Positions 9,096 through 18,136 of a DNA stretch of 64,000 nucleotides are shown piece by piece; the first letter of the stretch is position 1; each line of letters opens with the position of its first letter. The notes under the pieces were generated by a model. It had not been told where the DNA came from, did not search any database, and saw nothing but the letters and a program-made list of their open reading frames with translations. Source of the DNA: Lachnospiraceae bacterium (GTDB lineage Bacteria; Bacillota; Clostridia; Lachnospirales; Lachnospiraceae). Made by a program: the position numbers and the translations under genes. The stretch is from NCBI GenBank assembly GCA_015057085.1, contig SVFB01000062.1:42545-106544 (forward strand), in the 5' to 3' direction.

Positions 9096-9126
9096 TCTTT
9101 GTGGATAAAAACGAAAGAGGCAGAAT

Positions 9127-9567
9127 ATGGCTAAATTTGTTTATCGAATGCAAAACATATTGGATATCAAGCAAAAGCTTGAATCACAGGCGAAAATCAC
9201 ATACGGTCTTGCGGCACAAAGATTTGCAGAGGAACAGCAAAAGCTGCAGGAACTTATGATTCGGCGTATGCGATATGAGAAAGCATTGCGTCAAATGATG
9301 GAAGGCCCTTTGAATTTAAAAGAAATTCACAATGCAAAGTCAGATGTTACGATGATAAAAACATTGGTGCGTGCGCAAACAATTAAGACAAGACGTGCGG
9401 AAGCACAGATGAATGATGCGAGACGCGCTTTAAACGAGGTGATGCAGGAACGCAAAATTCAGGAGAAACTCAAAGAAAAAGCCTTTGAGGAATTTAAGCG
9501 GGAAATTGCGGCACAAGAAGCAAAGGAAATTGACGAACTTGTAAGTTATACTTACAACGGTAATTAG
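9127..9567 (+). CDS. fliJ: Flagellar export protein FliJ
   Basis: This 146-residue protein is almost entirely coiled coil, typical of FliJ, the stalk-like chaperone-escort and FliI partner. It is rich in Gln, Glu, Lys and Arg with no membrane segment. Its position after fliI and before the MotE-like gene and fliK is the standard order. AAAGAGGCAG precedes the ATG. Confidence 0.9.
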   Translation: MAKFVYRMQNILDIKQKLESQAKITYGLAAQRFAEEQQKLQELMIRRMRYEKALRQMMEGPLNLKEIHNAKSDVTMIKTLVRAQTIKTRRAEAQMNDARRALNEVMQERKIQEKLKEKAFEEFKREIAAQEAKEIDELVSYTYNGN

Positions 9568-9578
9568 GGAGAAGTCTT

Positions 9579-10414
9579 ATGCCTGAAGATGAAGAATTAA
9601 AAGAAAAAGAAGAAGAAAACGAAAGAAAAAAAAGAAAAAAGATAAGAAAAGCAAAAAGGATAAAACGGATAAGCAAGGGGATTCGCCCGATGGGGAAGAA
9701 GAAGAGGAAAGCATCGGAAGCAAAATTCTGTTGGTATTTGTCACCATTATTATCATTGCGATTTGGCTTGGCATTTTCGGAATTTTGATTAAGTTTGATG
9801 TCGGAGGCTTTGGCTCTACCGTTTTATATCCATTACTGAAGGATGTTCCTGTTGTGAATCGGGTTCTTCCGGATGTGGATGTGACCGAAAGCACGGAAGC
9901 AGATGCTTATGGATTTGATTCTTTGGATGAAGCAACTGCTTATGTGAAGGAATTGGAAGTTCAGTTGGCAGATGCACTGGATAAGAATTCTGAGTTGACT
10001 TCAAAGGTGGATGAATTAAATGCGGAGCTGGCGGAATTAGATACTTTGCGTCAGGAACAAGCAGAATTTGAAACTTTAAAAGAAAAATTTTATGAAGAGG
10101 TTGTTTTTTCGGACGAAGCACCCGATATAAATGAATATAAGACCTACTATGAGAGCATTGATCCTGAAAATGCCGAGGTTTTATATAAACAGGTGGTTGA
10201 GCAAATTCAAGAAGACGAAGAGGTTGCGGCCTATGCAAAGCGGTATTCATCAATGGATCCGGAGAGCGCTGCAGCAATCTTTGATACCATGACAGATGAT
10301 TTTAATTTGGTTGCGAAAATTCTTGGAGCGATGTCGACACAAGCAAGTTCAGACATCCTTGCAGCAATGGATTCGAAAAACGCAGCTACTTTAACAAAAA
10401 TTATGGAACCATAA
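9579..10414 (+). CDS. MotE-like flagellar protein (MgtE-N-type domain), reading frame broken by a -1 shift
   Basis: A gene with a good start (ATG 9579, GGGAG 7 nt upstream) encodes an acidic/lysine-rich N-terminus that runs out of frame and stops at 9788. The expected continuation is in the -1 frame: a Lys/Asp-rich stretch, a membrane helix (VFVTIIIIAIWLGIFGILI), a coiled coil and a C-terminal MgtE-N/MotE-like helical domain ending at 10414. Joined, it makes about 278 residues, the usual layout of the protein between fliJ and fliK. The shift lies in the oligo-A tracts at 9626-9641 (A8 G A6 G), with heptamer A AAA AAG at 9635-9641 in frame. Programmed frameshift, polymerase slippage, true mutation and assembly error are all possible. 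The downstream frame alone offers only TTG 9731, inside the membrane helix. Confidence 0.75.
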
Positions 10415-10469
10415 CTTGATTCAAGGCTTATTCCACCCGATATAATATTTTAGAAAGGAGGAATAGGCC

Positions 10470-11981
10470 TTGGATTTTTTTAGTATTACAAATCTTAGTC
10501 GGAATATGATGCCGGAAACAGATTTGGCTGCTACGATTTCTGAAAAAAAAGAAAACATTGATTTCTCAATGATGCTTTCAAATCTATCAGACAATGTATC
10601 GAACCTCAACCACCCGATGCAAAATACTGGTGCTGAAATCACAAGTGGCAAAACAGAAAGTCTCAAGGTAGATCAAAGCGGAATCGAAAAGCGAAACATC
10701 AAAGATGCAACTGTTACGGATAACAGTGCGGATGCAAAAGTGGATGATGAAACGGTCAAAGATGTGGTCGAATTCAAGGATGATGTGGTTTCGGCAATCA
10801 GTGAAGAGACCGGAGTGGATGTGGAAGACGTAGAAAAAGCCATGGAAGTGCTTGGTCTTTCAATCGCAGATTTATTGAATCCACAAAATCTTGCCAATCT
10901 GGTTCAGAACCTGACCCAGGCGGAAGATGTGACAGCACTTTTGCTGAGCGATGATTTCAGTCAGCTTTTAAGTGAGATTACAGATCTTGCATCACAGCTT
11001 TCAGAATCTCTTTCCATGGACGGGGATGAGATGACGCAATTGCTTTCGCAATTTGATTTCAATGTAAGTGAAAATGATCTGCCGGAGATGAACTTAGAAA
11101 ACTTGCTGGGACAGGAACCGGCAGGAGATAAGGTCGAACAAGCAACAGCAAACACAATTATGGATCAGGAGGGACAAGCTCTAAGTCCACTGCAAGAAGC
11201 AGAGGGAATGAAAGAGGCTGCGACAGTGGAAGTTGCAGTGACCGATGAAGTTCCTGTGGATGCGAAAAAAGATGTAGACCTTAGCGAGACAACTGTTTCC
11301 GAAAATGATCAGGAGCCGGAAGCAAACTTACAGGCAACTGTGACAAAAGAGAAGGCTGATACAACAGAAGAAGATGGATTTATGAAGGAATCTTCTAATC
11401 AAGAGGAATCCAATCCAATGCTTCATCAGCATAATCCGGAAGTCCAGGTACAAAATTCTGAATCGGTTAGTTTTTCAGAGAGCACTGCATCTTATGTAAG
11501 CAGTTATACTTCAGTTGATGCAACACAGATTTTAGAACAGATTACCTCAAATCTGAAATTGACATTGGCTGCAGATACGACCACTATGGAAATGCAGTTG
11601 AATCCGGAAAATCTCGGAAAAGTATTTCTTCAGGTATCAAGCAAGGAAGGAATTGTTTCTGCTCAGATTACAGCATCAAATGAAACGGTCAAAGAAGTTC
11701 TTGAAACTCAGATGGCAACACTCAGAGAGAATTTAAATCAGCAAGGTGTGAAAGTCGATGCAATTGAAGTGACTGTATCTTCTCACGGTTTCGAGAAAAA
11801 CTTAGACAGTGGTCAGCAGAGAGAGCAGCAGGAAGGCGAAATGCAGGAAGCAAACAAGAAGACACGCAGAAGTATTCGCCTTGATTCACTTGATGAATTA
11901 TCAGGACTTATGACGGAAGAAGAAATGTTGGTAGCACAGATCATGAAAGACAATGGAAATTCCATGGATCTGACAGCATAA
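10470..11981 (+). CDS. fliK: Flagellar hook-length control protein FliK
   Basis: This 503-residue secreted molecular ruler measures hook length and switches export specificity. It has a long, low-complexity, acidic N-terminal and central region and a conserved C-terminal hook-length domain (about 355-445) containing MQLNPENLGKVFLQVS, LRENLNQQGVKVDAIEVTVS and neighbours. The start is TTG 10470, supported by AAGGAGG at 10455-10461; there is no better in-frame ATG nearby. The next gene, flgD, is its usual partner. Confidence 0.9.
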   Translation: MDFFSITNLSRNMMPETDLAATISEKKENIDFSMMLSNLSDNVSNLNHPMQNTGAEITSGKTESLKVDQSGIEKRNIKDATVTDNSADAKVDDETVKDVVEFKDDVVSAISEETGVDVEDVEKAMEVLGLSIADLLNPQNLANLVQNLTQAEDVTALLLSDDFSQLLSEITDLASQLSESLSMDGDEMTQLLSQFDFNVSENDLPEMNLENLLGQEPAGDKVEQATANTIMDQEGQALSPLQEAEGMKEAATVEVAVTDEVPVDAKKDVDLSETTVSENDQEPEANLQATVTKEKADTTEEDGFMKESSNQEESNPMLHQHNPEVQVQNSESVSFSESTASYVSSYTSVDATQILEQITSNLKLTLAADTTTMEMQLNPENLGKVFLQVSSKEGIVSAQITASNETVKEVLETQMATLRENLNQQGVKVDAIEVTVSSHGFEKNLDSGQQREQQEGEMQEANKKTRRSIRLDSLDELSGLMTEEEMLVAQIMKDNGNSMDLTA

Positions 11982-12000
11982 CACCGGAAAGGACAAAAAT

Positions 12001-12714
12001 ATGGCAATTGTAGCAAATGTAAACAACGGAGTATTGGATTATTCTTATACCGATTCAAGCAAAGATGCAACAGAGACTGCCGGATCAGACCTTGGTTACG
12101 ATCAGTTCTTGCAACTGCTTTGCGCGGAAATGCAGTATCAGGATCCGCTTGAACCTACTACAAATACCGATTATGTAGCACAGATGGCAACTTTCTCACA
12201 GTTAGAGGCAACACTTTCTCTTCAGCAGACAGAGCAGAATTCGCTTGCCAGCGCATTGGTTGGTAAGCAGGTCATTCTTGCAACTGAAACCACAACCGGA
12301 AATACTACTTATGTGGAAGGAAAAGTGGATTATGTCATGTATGAAAACGGAGAAGTATTTTTATCCGTAAATGACAATCTTTATCCATTATCTACTTTGG
12401 ATACGGTTGCGGATGATTCTTATTACGAAGCAGCTTCGATGGCAAATACCTTTAACAGTATGATTTCTCAGTTCCCGGATATTAACAATCTGACATTATC
12501 CTACAAGGGTGCGGTTGAGGATGCCAGAGAATTTTATGATGGTATGTCTACATATCAGCAAGGTTTCGTAGCATCATCTGATTTGAGTACATTAAAAGAA
12601 CTCGAAGAACGGATTGCAGAACTTCAGGCAGCTGCTGATGCAAGTGAAAAGAATGCATCTGACACTACAGATGAAACAACTGAAGAAACAGTGGAAGAAT
12701 CGACTACCACATAG
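12001..12714 (+). CDS. flgD: Flagellar hook capping protein FlgD
   Basis: FlgD caps the growing hook and is needed for hook assembly. The 237-residue protein has the N-terminal conserved segment YDQFLQLLCAEMQYQDPLEP and DYVAQMATFSQLEATLSLQQ. The C-terminus is a Thr/Glu-rich tail without a clear fold. GGAAAGGAC lies before the ATG. It follows fliK by 19 bp. Confidence 0.93.
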   Translation: MAIVANVNNGVLDYSYTDSSKDATETAGSDLGYDQFLQLLCAEMQYQDPLEPTTNTDYVAQMATFSQLEATLSLQQTEQNSLASALVGKQVILATETTTGNTTYVEGKVDYVMYENGEVFLSVNDNLYPLSTLDTVADDSYYEAASMANTFNSMISQFPDINNLTLSYKGAVEDAREFYDGMSTYQQGFVASSDLSTLKELEERIAELQAAADASEKNASDTTDETTEETVEESTTT

Positions 12715-12728
12715 GAGGATGAAGCGCA

Positions 12729-13136
12729 ATGAATAAAATAGCAGGCCAGTTTTCCTCTATTGAACAAATCTCGGATCAGTATTTATCAAAAAAAAGTGTT
12801 AACAATTCCGAGCAAACATCCGATATATCATTTGAGAGCGTTTTAAAACAACAATTATTTGGAATCGAACCGACTTCGACATCCAATATTAAGTTTTCAA
12901 AACATGCGGAAAATCGCCTGGCAGAACGAAATATCACTTTGACAGAAGAGCAAACTGTTCGACTTGAGGATGGAGTCAATCAGGCGGACGAGAAAGGAAT
13001 CAAAGATTCTCTCGTATTAGTGGATTCCCTTGCATTCATTGTGAATGTACCGAACCGTACGGTTGTTACAGCAATGGATCAGGCTGAAACACAAAGTAAC
13101 ATTTTTACAAATATAGACGGCGCTGTGATTAATTAG
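12729..13136 (+). CDS. Flagellar operon protein (TIGR02530-like)
   Basis: This 135-residue protein matches the small flagellar operon protein found between flgD and flgE in Firmicutes. Its conserved core is FSKHAENRLAERNI followed by a Val/Ile-rich stretch (DSLVLVDSLAFIVNVPNRTV). Its role in hook assembly is inferred from position only. AGGAGGATGAAGCGCA precedes the ATG. Confidence 0.82.
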   Translation: MNKIAGQFSSIEQISDQYLSKKSVNNSEQTSDISFESVLKQQLFGIEPTSTSNIKFSKHAENRLAERNITLTEEQTVRLEDGVNQADEKGIKDSLVLVDSLAFIVNVPNRTVVTAMDQAETQSNIFTNIDGAVIN

Positions 13137-13220
13137 CTGGACCTTATGGAAGCTAAGATTCCCGACTGACAGAAGGAATCAAAGCCACAGGCGCCCAACA
13201 CAACAGGAGGGCTATGCCTT

Positions 13221-14696
13221 ATGATGAGATCACTTTATTCTGCTGTGTCCGGACTTAAGACACATCAGACAAGAATGGATGTTATCGGTAACAACATTGC
13301 GAACGTTAATACCGAAGCATTTAAAGCAAGCTCTGTTACATTTTCTGAAATTATGTATCAGACAACTTCCGGAGCAACTTCCGGAAATGGTGCAACCGGT
13401 GTCGGTGGTACCAATGCTCACCAGATCGGTCTTGGTGTTGCTACCGGATCGACTACAATCAGTATTGAAACAGCAGGTGCTGCTGAGTCAACAGGAAATC
13501 CTTTTGACTTAAAACTTTCTGATGCACAGTCTACCAATTTCTTCATTGTATCAGACGGAACCAATACAATGTTTACTCGTGCAGGTTCATTTTACGTAGA
13601 TGGTAACGGATACCTTTGCATGAGCTCTACAGGATATACACTTCAAGGTTGGCAGGTTGACGAGACAACCGGAGATATCAGAAAAGATATCGTATCTCCA
13701 CTCCAGGTTATGTCTCCAGAAAACTCTACTTCTGCACCGGAAGCTACTACAAAGGCTTATATGTCAGGTGTTTTGGATAAGAATGATACCAACGTAACCG
13801 GTAGCGGATATGTAATCACTTTGGGTCTCTATGATGATCTTGGATATTCTTATACTGCAAAATTTAATGTTTCTCCATACAATGTAAATGGTGAAGCACA
13901 GGACGGACAGTATGTAATCACTTTGGAAGATATTATTAATTCTGATTCGGAGTCAATTCTTGGAAACCTCGATCAGGCTACAAAGAATGCTTTATTCGGA
14001 GCAGCAATCGATACAAACCAGGATGGAACACCGGAAGATCAGTATGGATATATCGTAACTTACGATCAGAACAAAGGTACATTTATTAACATTGGAGATA
14101 GCCCAGTCAGCAGTGATGCGGCAGCTGAGAACAATGTTTCAGTTAGAAATTTAACTTTGTCTGCATTGAATACGCAGTTTATCACAAACTATGATGATGC
14201 AGGAAATCAGATCAACAGTAATTTCGCTGATATTGAAATCGACTTTTCACGTACCATGAACTATGACAATAGTGGAACTTCTACAATGAAGGCTATGAAA
14301 GGTGATACAAACGGAGATGGCGCAGGAAAGAAACTTGGTGCATTGACAGGACTTTCCGTAAACTCAGATGGTAAGATTTACGGATCATATGACAATGGTA
14401 ATACAGTTCTTCTTTGCCAGATTGCTGCTGCACAGTTTGCAAATGCATCCGGTCTTGAAAAGGTAGGAGATAACTGTTATATGACAACCTTAAACTCCGG
14501 AGAATTCGACGGAATCGGTATTGATATTTCAGCAGATGGTTCTTCTATTTCTACAGGACAGTTGGAAATGTCAAACGTTGATCTTTCAGGCGAATTCACA
14601 AGTATGATTGTTACACAGCGTGGATTCCAGGCAAATTCAAGAGTTATCACAACTTCTGATACCTTGCTTGAGGAATTAATCAACCTGAAGAGATAA
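13221..14696 (+). CDS. flgE: Flagellar hook protein FlgE
   Basis: FlgE is the hook subunit; this copy has 491 residues. The N-terminus has the rod/hook family signature (GNNIANVNTEAFK) and the C-terminus the matching helix (SMIVTQRGFQANSRVITTSDTLLEELINLKR in part). The middle is a Gly/Ser/Thr-rich variable region. Two adjacent ATGs (13221, 13224) are possible, with AGGAGG at 13205-13210. It is the last gene of the first transcription block and is followed by a terminator. Confidence 0.95.
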   Translation: MMRSLYSAVSGLKTHQTRMDVIGNNIANVNTEAFKASSVTFSEIMYQTTSGATSGNGATGVGGTNAHQIGLGVATGSTTISIETAGAAESTGNPFDLKLSDAQSTNFFIVSDGTNTMFTRAGSFYVDGNGYLCMSSTGYTLQGWQVDETTGDIRKDIVSPLQVMSPENSTSAPEATTKAYMSGVLDKNDTNVTGSGYVITLGLYDDLGYSYTAKFNVSPYNVNGEAQDGQYVITLEDIINSDSESILGNLDQATKNALFGAAIDTNQDGTPEDQYGYIVTYDQNKGTFINIGDSPVSSDAAAENNVSVRNLTLSALNTQFITNYDDAGNQINSNFADIEIDFSRTMNYDNSGTSTMKAMKGDTNGDGAGKKLGALTGLSVNSDGKIYGSYDNGNTVLLCQIAAAQFANASGLEKVGDNCYMTTLNSGEFDGIGIDISADGSSISTGQLEMSNVDLSGEFTSMIVTQRGFQANSRVITTSDTLLEELINLKR

Positions 14697-14715
14697 AAAA
14701 TAGTTTCTTATTATT

Positions 14716-14749
14716 AAGGCTTCAATCCTTACAGATTGGAGCCTTTTTG
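14716..14749 (+). terminator. Terminator after flgE
   Basis: The stem AAGGCTTCAATC / GATTGGAGCCTT (one G-T wobble) is followed by TTTTTG. It splits the flagellar cluster into two transcription blocks. Confidence 0.88.
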
Positions 14750-14768
14750 TTTATTTTGTATAGGAACG

Positions 14769-14797
14769 TTTCCACAAAGCACTACATATGGTATAAT
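14769..14797 (+). promoter_or_regulatory. Candidate motA operon promoter (extended -10)
   Basis: TATAAT at 14792-14797 is preceded by TGg, forming an extended -10, with a weak -35 TTTCCA at 14769-14774 (17 bp spacer). No sigma-28 consensus (TAAA-N15-GCCGATAA) is visible on this strand. Confidence 0.6.
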
Positions 14798-14842
14798 TTA
14801 GGAAGAATTTTTACGATTTATTTGCAAAAATCGGCCAAAAGT

Positions 14843-14917
14843 AATAGACATTATATTTAAAGTTTAGTAAAATTGTAAATAGTAGGGAAACTATGTCTAT
14901 TTTTTGTACAAAAATAG
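14843..14917. repeat. Two inverted repeats in the motA leader
   Basis: AATAGACAT (14843-14851) and ATGTCTATT (14893-14901) are perfect 9-bp arms around a 41-nt loop and lead into a T run. A palindrome centred on GTAC (TTTTTGTACAAAAA, 14901-14914, arms extending to 14897 and 14917) follows at once. The two cannot form fully together, so they could be alternative structures. Confidence 0.6.
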
Positions 14918-14961
14918 GCATTTCGCGTTAGAAAATAGTTCGAAATGGAGAGTGAAGTTCA

Positions 14962-15756
14962 TTGGATATTGCATCTTTAGGCGGCTTGGTAGTCGGAGTA
15001 GTAATGGTTATATTCGGTATTGTTTCCAGTGGTGGTGTTAAAGCGCTGGGTAACTTCGTCGATGTACCATCGGTCATCATCACAATTGGTGGTTCTTTGT
15101 CCAGTACTTTGGCATCTAACAAAATGTCGGATTTCATTAATGGTTTTAAAGGAGTCATCCTTTCAATAAAGGGCGGGAATTACGATCCGTCAGAGACAAT
15201 AAAGCAAATCATCGATCTTTCCAATGTTGGACGAAAAGAAGGTCTTCTTGCTTTGGAAGAGGCTGCAAACGGAATCGAGGATCAATTCTTGAAAAAAGGC
15301 ATCATGCTTGTTGTAGATGGTACGGATGCGGAATTAGTTCGAGGAATTCTTGAAACAGATTTGGTTTGTTTGGAGTCCAGACATAAAACCGTTATGGGTT
15401 TCTGGGATAAATGGGCTGAAATGGGTCCTGCCTGGGGTATGATTGGTACTCTGGTAGGTCTTGTAAATATGTTAAAGAACCTTGAGGATGCTTCTTCAAT
15501 CGGACCAAACATGGCAGTCGCACTTCTTACCACGTTATATGGTTCGCTGATTGCGAACTGGCTTTGCTCGCCGACATCTGCAAAATTAAAAGTAAACAAC
15601 GATTTGGAAGTGACGCAAAAGACCATTGCAATCGAAGGATTACTTTCCATTCAGGCTGGTGAAAACCCGCGTGTAATCGAAGAAAAGTTGAAATCCTTCC
15701 TTTCTCCTAACCAGAGAGACGGCGTTGGTTCAGATGCAGGAGGAGGTGAGGAGTAA
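14962..15756 (+). CDS. motA: Flagellar motor stator protein MotA
   Basis: MotA is the ion-channel stator subunit that drives rotation. The 264-residue protein has four predicted membrane helices, with the conserved segment KWAEMGPAWGMIGTLVGLVNML carrying the channel proline. The start is TTG 14962 with GGAG about 11 nt upstream. Its TAA overlaps the motB ATG (TAATG), so translation is coupled. Confidence 0.93.
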   Translation: MDIASLGGLVVGVVMVIFGIVSSGGVKALGNFVDVPSVIITIGGSLSSTLASNKMSDFINGFKGVILSIKGGNYDPSETIKQIIDLSNVGRKEGLLALEEAANGIEDQFLKKGIMLVVDGTDAELVRGILETDLVCLESRHKTVMGFWDKWAEMGPAWGMIGTLVGLVNMLKNLEDASSIGPNMAVALLTTLYGSLIANWLCSPTSAKLKVNNDLEVTQKTIAIEGLLSIQAGENPRVIEEKLKSFLSPNQRDGVGSDAGGGEE

Positions 15757-16583
15757 TGGCAAAGCAGAAGCAAGAGGATCCACCAAAAGGATCGCCGGCA
15801 TGGATGGCGACCTTCTCGGATTTGATGAATCTTCTGTTATGTTTCTTCGTACTTTTGTTTTCCATGTCAACTGTCGATGCTGAAAAATTTCAGGAAGTTG
15901 TTGCTTCTTTACAGAGTGCCATGAGTATCCTTCCGGCAGGTGGAAACTCCATCGGTGACGGACAACTGATTTCAGCAGGTGTGCGTCAGTTGGAATTTTT
16001 GGATGCTTATTATAACCAGATGGCAAATTCTGCTTCAGAAGATGAAAATTCAGAAAATGACGGCGAATCGGATGTGGAGGAAGCCTATGAGAAGCAAAGC
16101 CTTGAAGAATCGGAGTCGATGGCTGAGGCTATGCAAAACCAGATAGAAGCCTACGGCATTCAGGATATGGTTGAAGTGGACTTTAATGCACAATATGTTC
16201 AATTAAGTTTGAGCGGAGCCGTATTATTTGAATCTGCGCAGGCTGAATTGGTGGAAGATGCATATCCGATTGTGGATAAGATTTGTTTGATTCTGGCAAA
16301 TTACGATAAGAATATTATTGAAGTTGAAGGACATGCAGATAATGTTCCTCTGGTAAACAGTAAATACGAGGACAATGATGTACTTTCCATGTATCGAGCT
16401 CTCAATGTCGCTAATTATATTCGATCTAAAACCAGTGACAAAATCGACCCGGCACATATCAAATCTTCCGGACGAGGCTCATATGTTCCGATTGCAGATA
16501 ATTCCACTGCAGAAGGAAGAGCACGAAATCGTCGCGTAGAGATTAAGATTTATAATTCATATAATTCAGATGTTGATGAGTAA
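15756..16583 (+). CDS. motB: Flagellar motor stator protein MotB
   Basis: MotB is the 275-residue stator partner of MotA. It has one N-terminal membrane helix bearing the ion-binding aspartate D22 (FSDLMNLLLCFFVLLF). The C-terminal OmpA-like peptidoglycan-binding domain (about 170-270) contains VEGHADNVP and GRARNRRVEIKI. The start codon overlaps the motA stop. A Glu/Ser-rich linker separates the two parts. Confidence 0.95.
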   Translation: MAKQKQEDPPKGSPAWMATFSDLMNLLLCFFVLLFSMSTVDAEKFQEVVASLQSAMSILPAGGNSIGDGQLISAGVRQLEFLDAYYNQMANSASEDENSENDGESDVEEAYEKQSLEESESMAEAMQNQIEAYGIQDMVEVDFNAQYVQLSLSGAVLFESAQAELVEDAYPIVDKICLILANYDKNIIEVEGHADNVPLVNSKYEDNDVLSMYRALNVANYIRSKTSDKIDPAHIKSSGRGSYVPIADNSTAEGRARNRRVEIKIYNSYNSDVDE

Positions 16584-16597
16584 GTGAGGAAACGTTT

Positions 16598-17113
16598 ATG
16601 AAAAAGAATTTGATGAGTGTGTTAATTTTAGTATTATGCCTTGTTAACCTGGTTTTTAATGCATTGATTGTTTTCACACTCCTACCACAGTCAAAGCAAT
16701 TAAATAAAGTGATTACAGATGTCTGCCAGGCAATTAACCTGAATTTAAAGAGTGGATCTGCCACCGGTGCGGATAGTGTGCCTCCTGAAGAAATAGAGGT
16801 TTATAATGTTTCCGAAGGTGAGAAACTTACAGTCAGCGTATCCGGAGGTGGATATGTGGTATTTACGGTTTCACTTTCGTTGAACACAAATAGTGATAAT
16901 CATGCTGTATATACCAGTGAAGTCTTGGCTTCACAGGATTCAATTATCGCATCAGCCATCAGAGATATTATTTCCGGCTATACGCTTGAGGAAATCCAGG
17001 ATAAGGATAAATTTGCAGATATCACGGATGAAATGCTCGCTGAATTGCAGACAATGTATGGCAAGGATTATGTAATCTCAGTGAATATTGCTTCATTGAT
17101 GTATGACAAGTAA
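16598..17113 (+). CDS. fliL: Flagellar basal-body associated protein FliL
   Basis: This 171-residue protein has an N-terminal membrane helix (about 5-27) and a periplasmic domain in the usual fliL position between motB and fliM. FliL rings surround the stator and modulate torque. Sequence similarity is modest, so the call leans on position, length and topology. GAGGAAACGTTT precedes the ATG. Confidence 0.75.
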   Translation: MKKNLMSVLILVLCLVNLVFNALIVFTLLPQSKQLNKVITDVCQAINLNLKSGSATGADSVPPEEIEVYNVSEGEKLTVSVSGGGYVVFTVSLSLNTNSDNHAVYTSEVLASQDSIIASAIRDIISGYTLEEIQDKDKFADITDEMLAELQTMYGKDYVISVNIASLMYDK

Positions 17114-17151
17114 AACGCATTTATAATCCTAAAAAGGTGGTGAGAACTTAA

Positions 17152-18132
17152 ATGGGAGACGTGTTATCTCAGAACGAGATAGACAGTTTGCTTGCAGCAT
17201 TAAGCAGCGGTGAATTAGATGTAGAAGAAATTAAAGAAAGTGACGAGAAACAGGTCAAGGAATATGATTTTGCCCGCCCTTCAAAGTTCTCCAAGGAACA
17301 TTTAAGAACCCTGGAAATTATTTTTGAGCATTACGGACGATTACTTTCCACGAACCTTCCTGTTTATTTGAGAAAGACCGTCAGTGTCGATGTGATGAAC
17401 TCGGAAGCTGTAACCTATCAGGAATTTGCGAATGCACTTTCCAATCCTGTGTTACTTGGAATCGTAAATTTTGCTCCGTTAAACGGTAATATTATTATCG
17501 AAATGGCTTCCAACCTGGGATTTGCGATTGTGGATCGTATGCTGGGTGGTCAGGGCGGAACACTGGAACGTATCCGTGATTTCTCGGAAATAGAACTTTT
17601 GATTATTGAACGAATTTTTGTGGTTTGCGTTAATTTGTTGGCAGAACCATGGGCCAGTGTGTTGGATTTGCATCCGCATCTGGAACGTATCGAAACAAAT
17701 TCTCAGTATGCGCAGATTGTATCGCCGAGCGAAATGATTGCGATTGTCACAATGAATATTAAAATCGGCGATGTTGAAGGACTTATGAATATCTGTTTGC
17801 CGTATATTACGGTAGAAGATGTGATTGATAAGTTGAATACAAAATATTGGTATTCTAATATGCAAGCAATGGACGATACCGATTATTCGGAGAATATCGA
17901 AGCCTTGATTCGAAAGGCGCAGATTCCTGTCAAAGCGGTTTTGGGAACCAGTATTATTTCAGTCAGCGATTTCTCAATGTTGCAACCGGGCGACATTATT
18001 CGATTGGATCGCAATGTTGATGATGAACTTGATGTATATGTTGGAAATATTCGTAAATTTACTGCATTGCCTGGTTCATCGGGAGATGATTATGCAGTAA
18101 GGGTCACTTCGGTGATCAGAGAGGAGCAATAA
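17152..18132 (+). CDS. fliM: Flagellar motor switch protein FliM
   Basis: FliM forms the C ring and binds phosphorylated CheY. The 326-residue protein begins with the CheY-binding peptide (LSQNEIDSLLAAL), followed by the CheC-like middle domain with GGQGG at about 133-137 and a C-terminal SpoA/FliN-like domain. AAGGTGGTGAG precedes the ATG. FliY follows after 4 bp. Confidence 0.96.
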   Translation: MGDVLSQNEIDSLLAALSSGELDVEEIKESDEKQVKEYDFARPSKFSKEHLRTLEIIFEHYGRLLSTNLPVYLRKTVSVDVMNSEAVTYQEFANALSNPVLLGIVNFAPLNGNIIIEMASNLGFAIVDRMLGGQGGTLERIRDFSEIELLIIERIFVVCVNLLAEPWASVLDLHPHLERIETNSQYAQIVSPSEMIAIVTMNIKIGDVEGLMNICLPYITVEDVIDKLNTKYWYSNMQAMDDTDYSENIEALIRKAQIPVKAVLGTSIISVSDFSMLQPGDIIRLDRNVDDELDVYVGNIRKFTALPGSSGDDYAVRVTSVIREEQ

Positions 18133-18136
18133 AGGT

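Noticed and set aside
9685..9705. Stem-loop as a frameshift stimulator downstream of A AAA AAG
   Set aside because: The stem is short, bulged and about 40 nt away, beyond the usual 5-9 nt spacer.
9579..9788. Independent 69-residue small gene
   Set aside because: Its first part matches the charged N-terminus of the MotE-like protein, and its tail after the A-tract is the frame-shifted reading of that same gene.
14820..14840. Sigma-28 promoter upstream of motA
   Set aside because: A GGCCGAT-like piece occurs only on the opposite strand and has no correctly spaced TAAA box.
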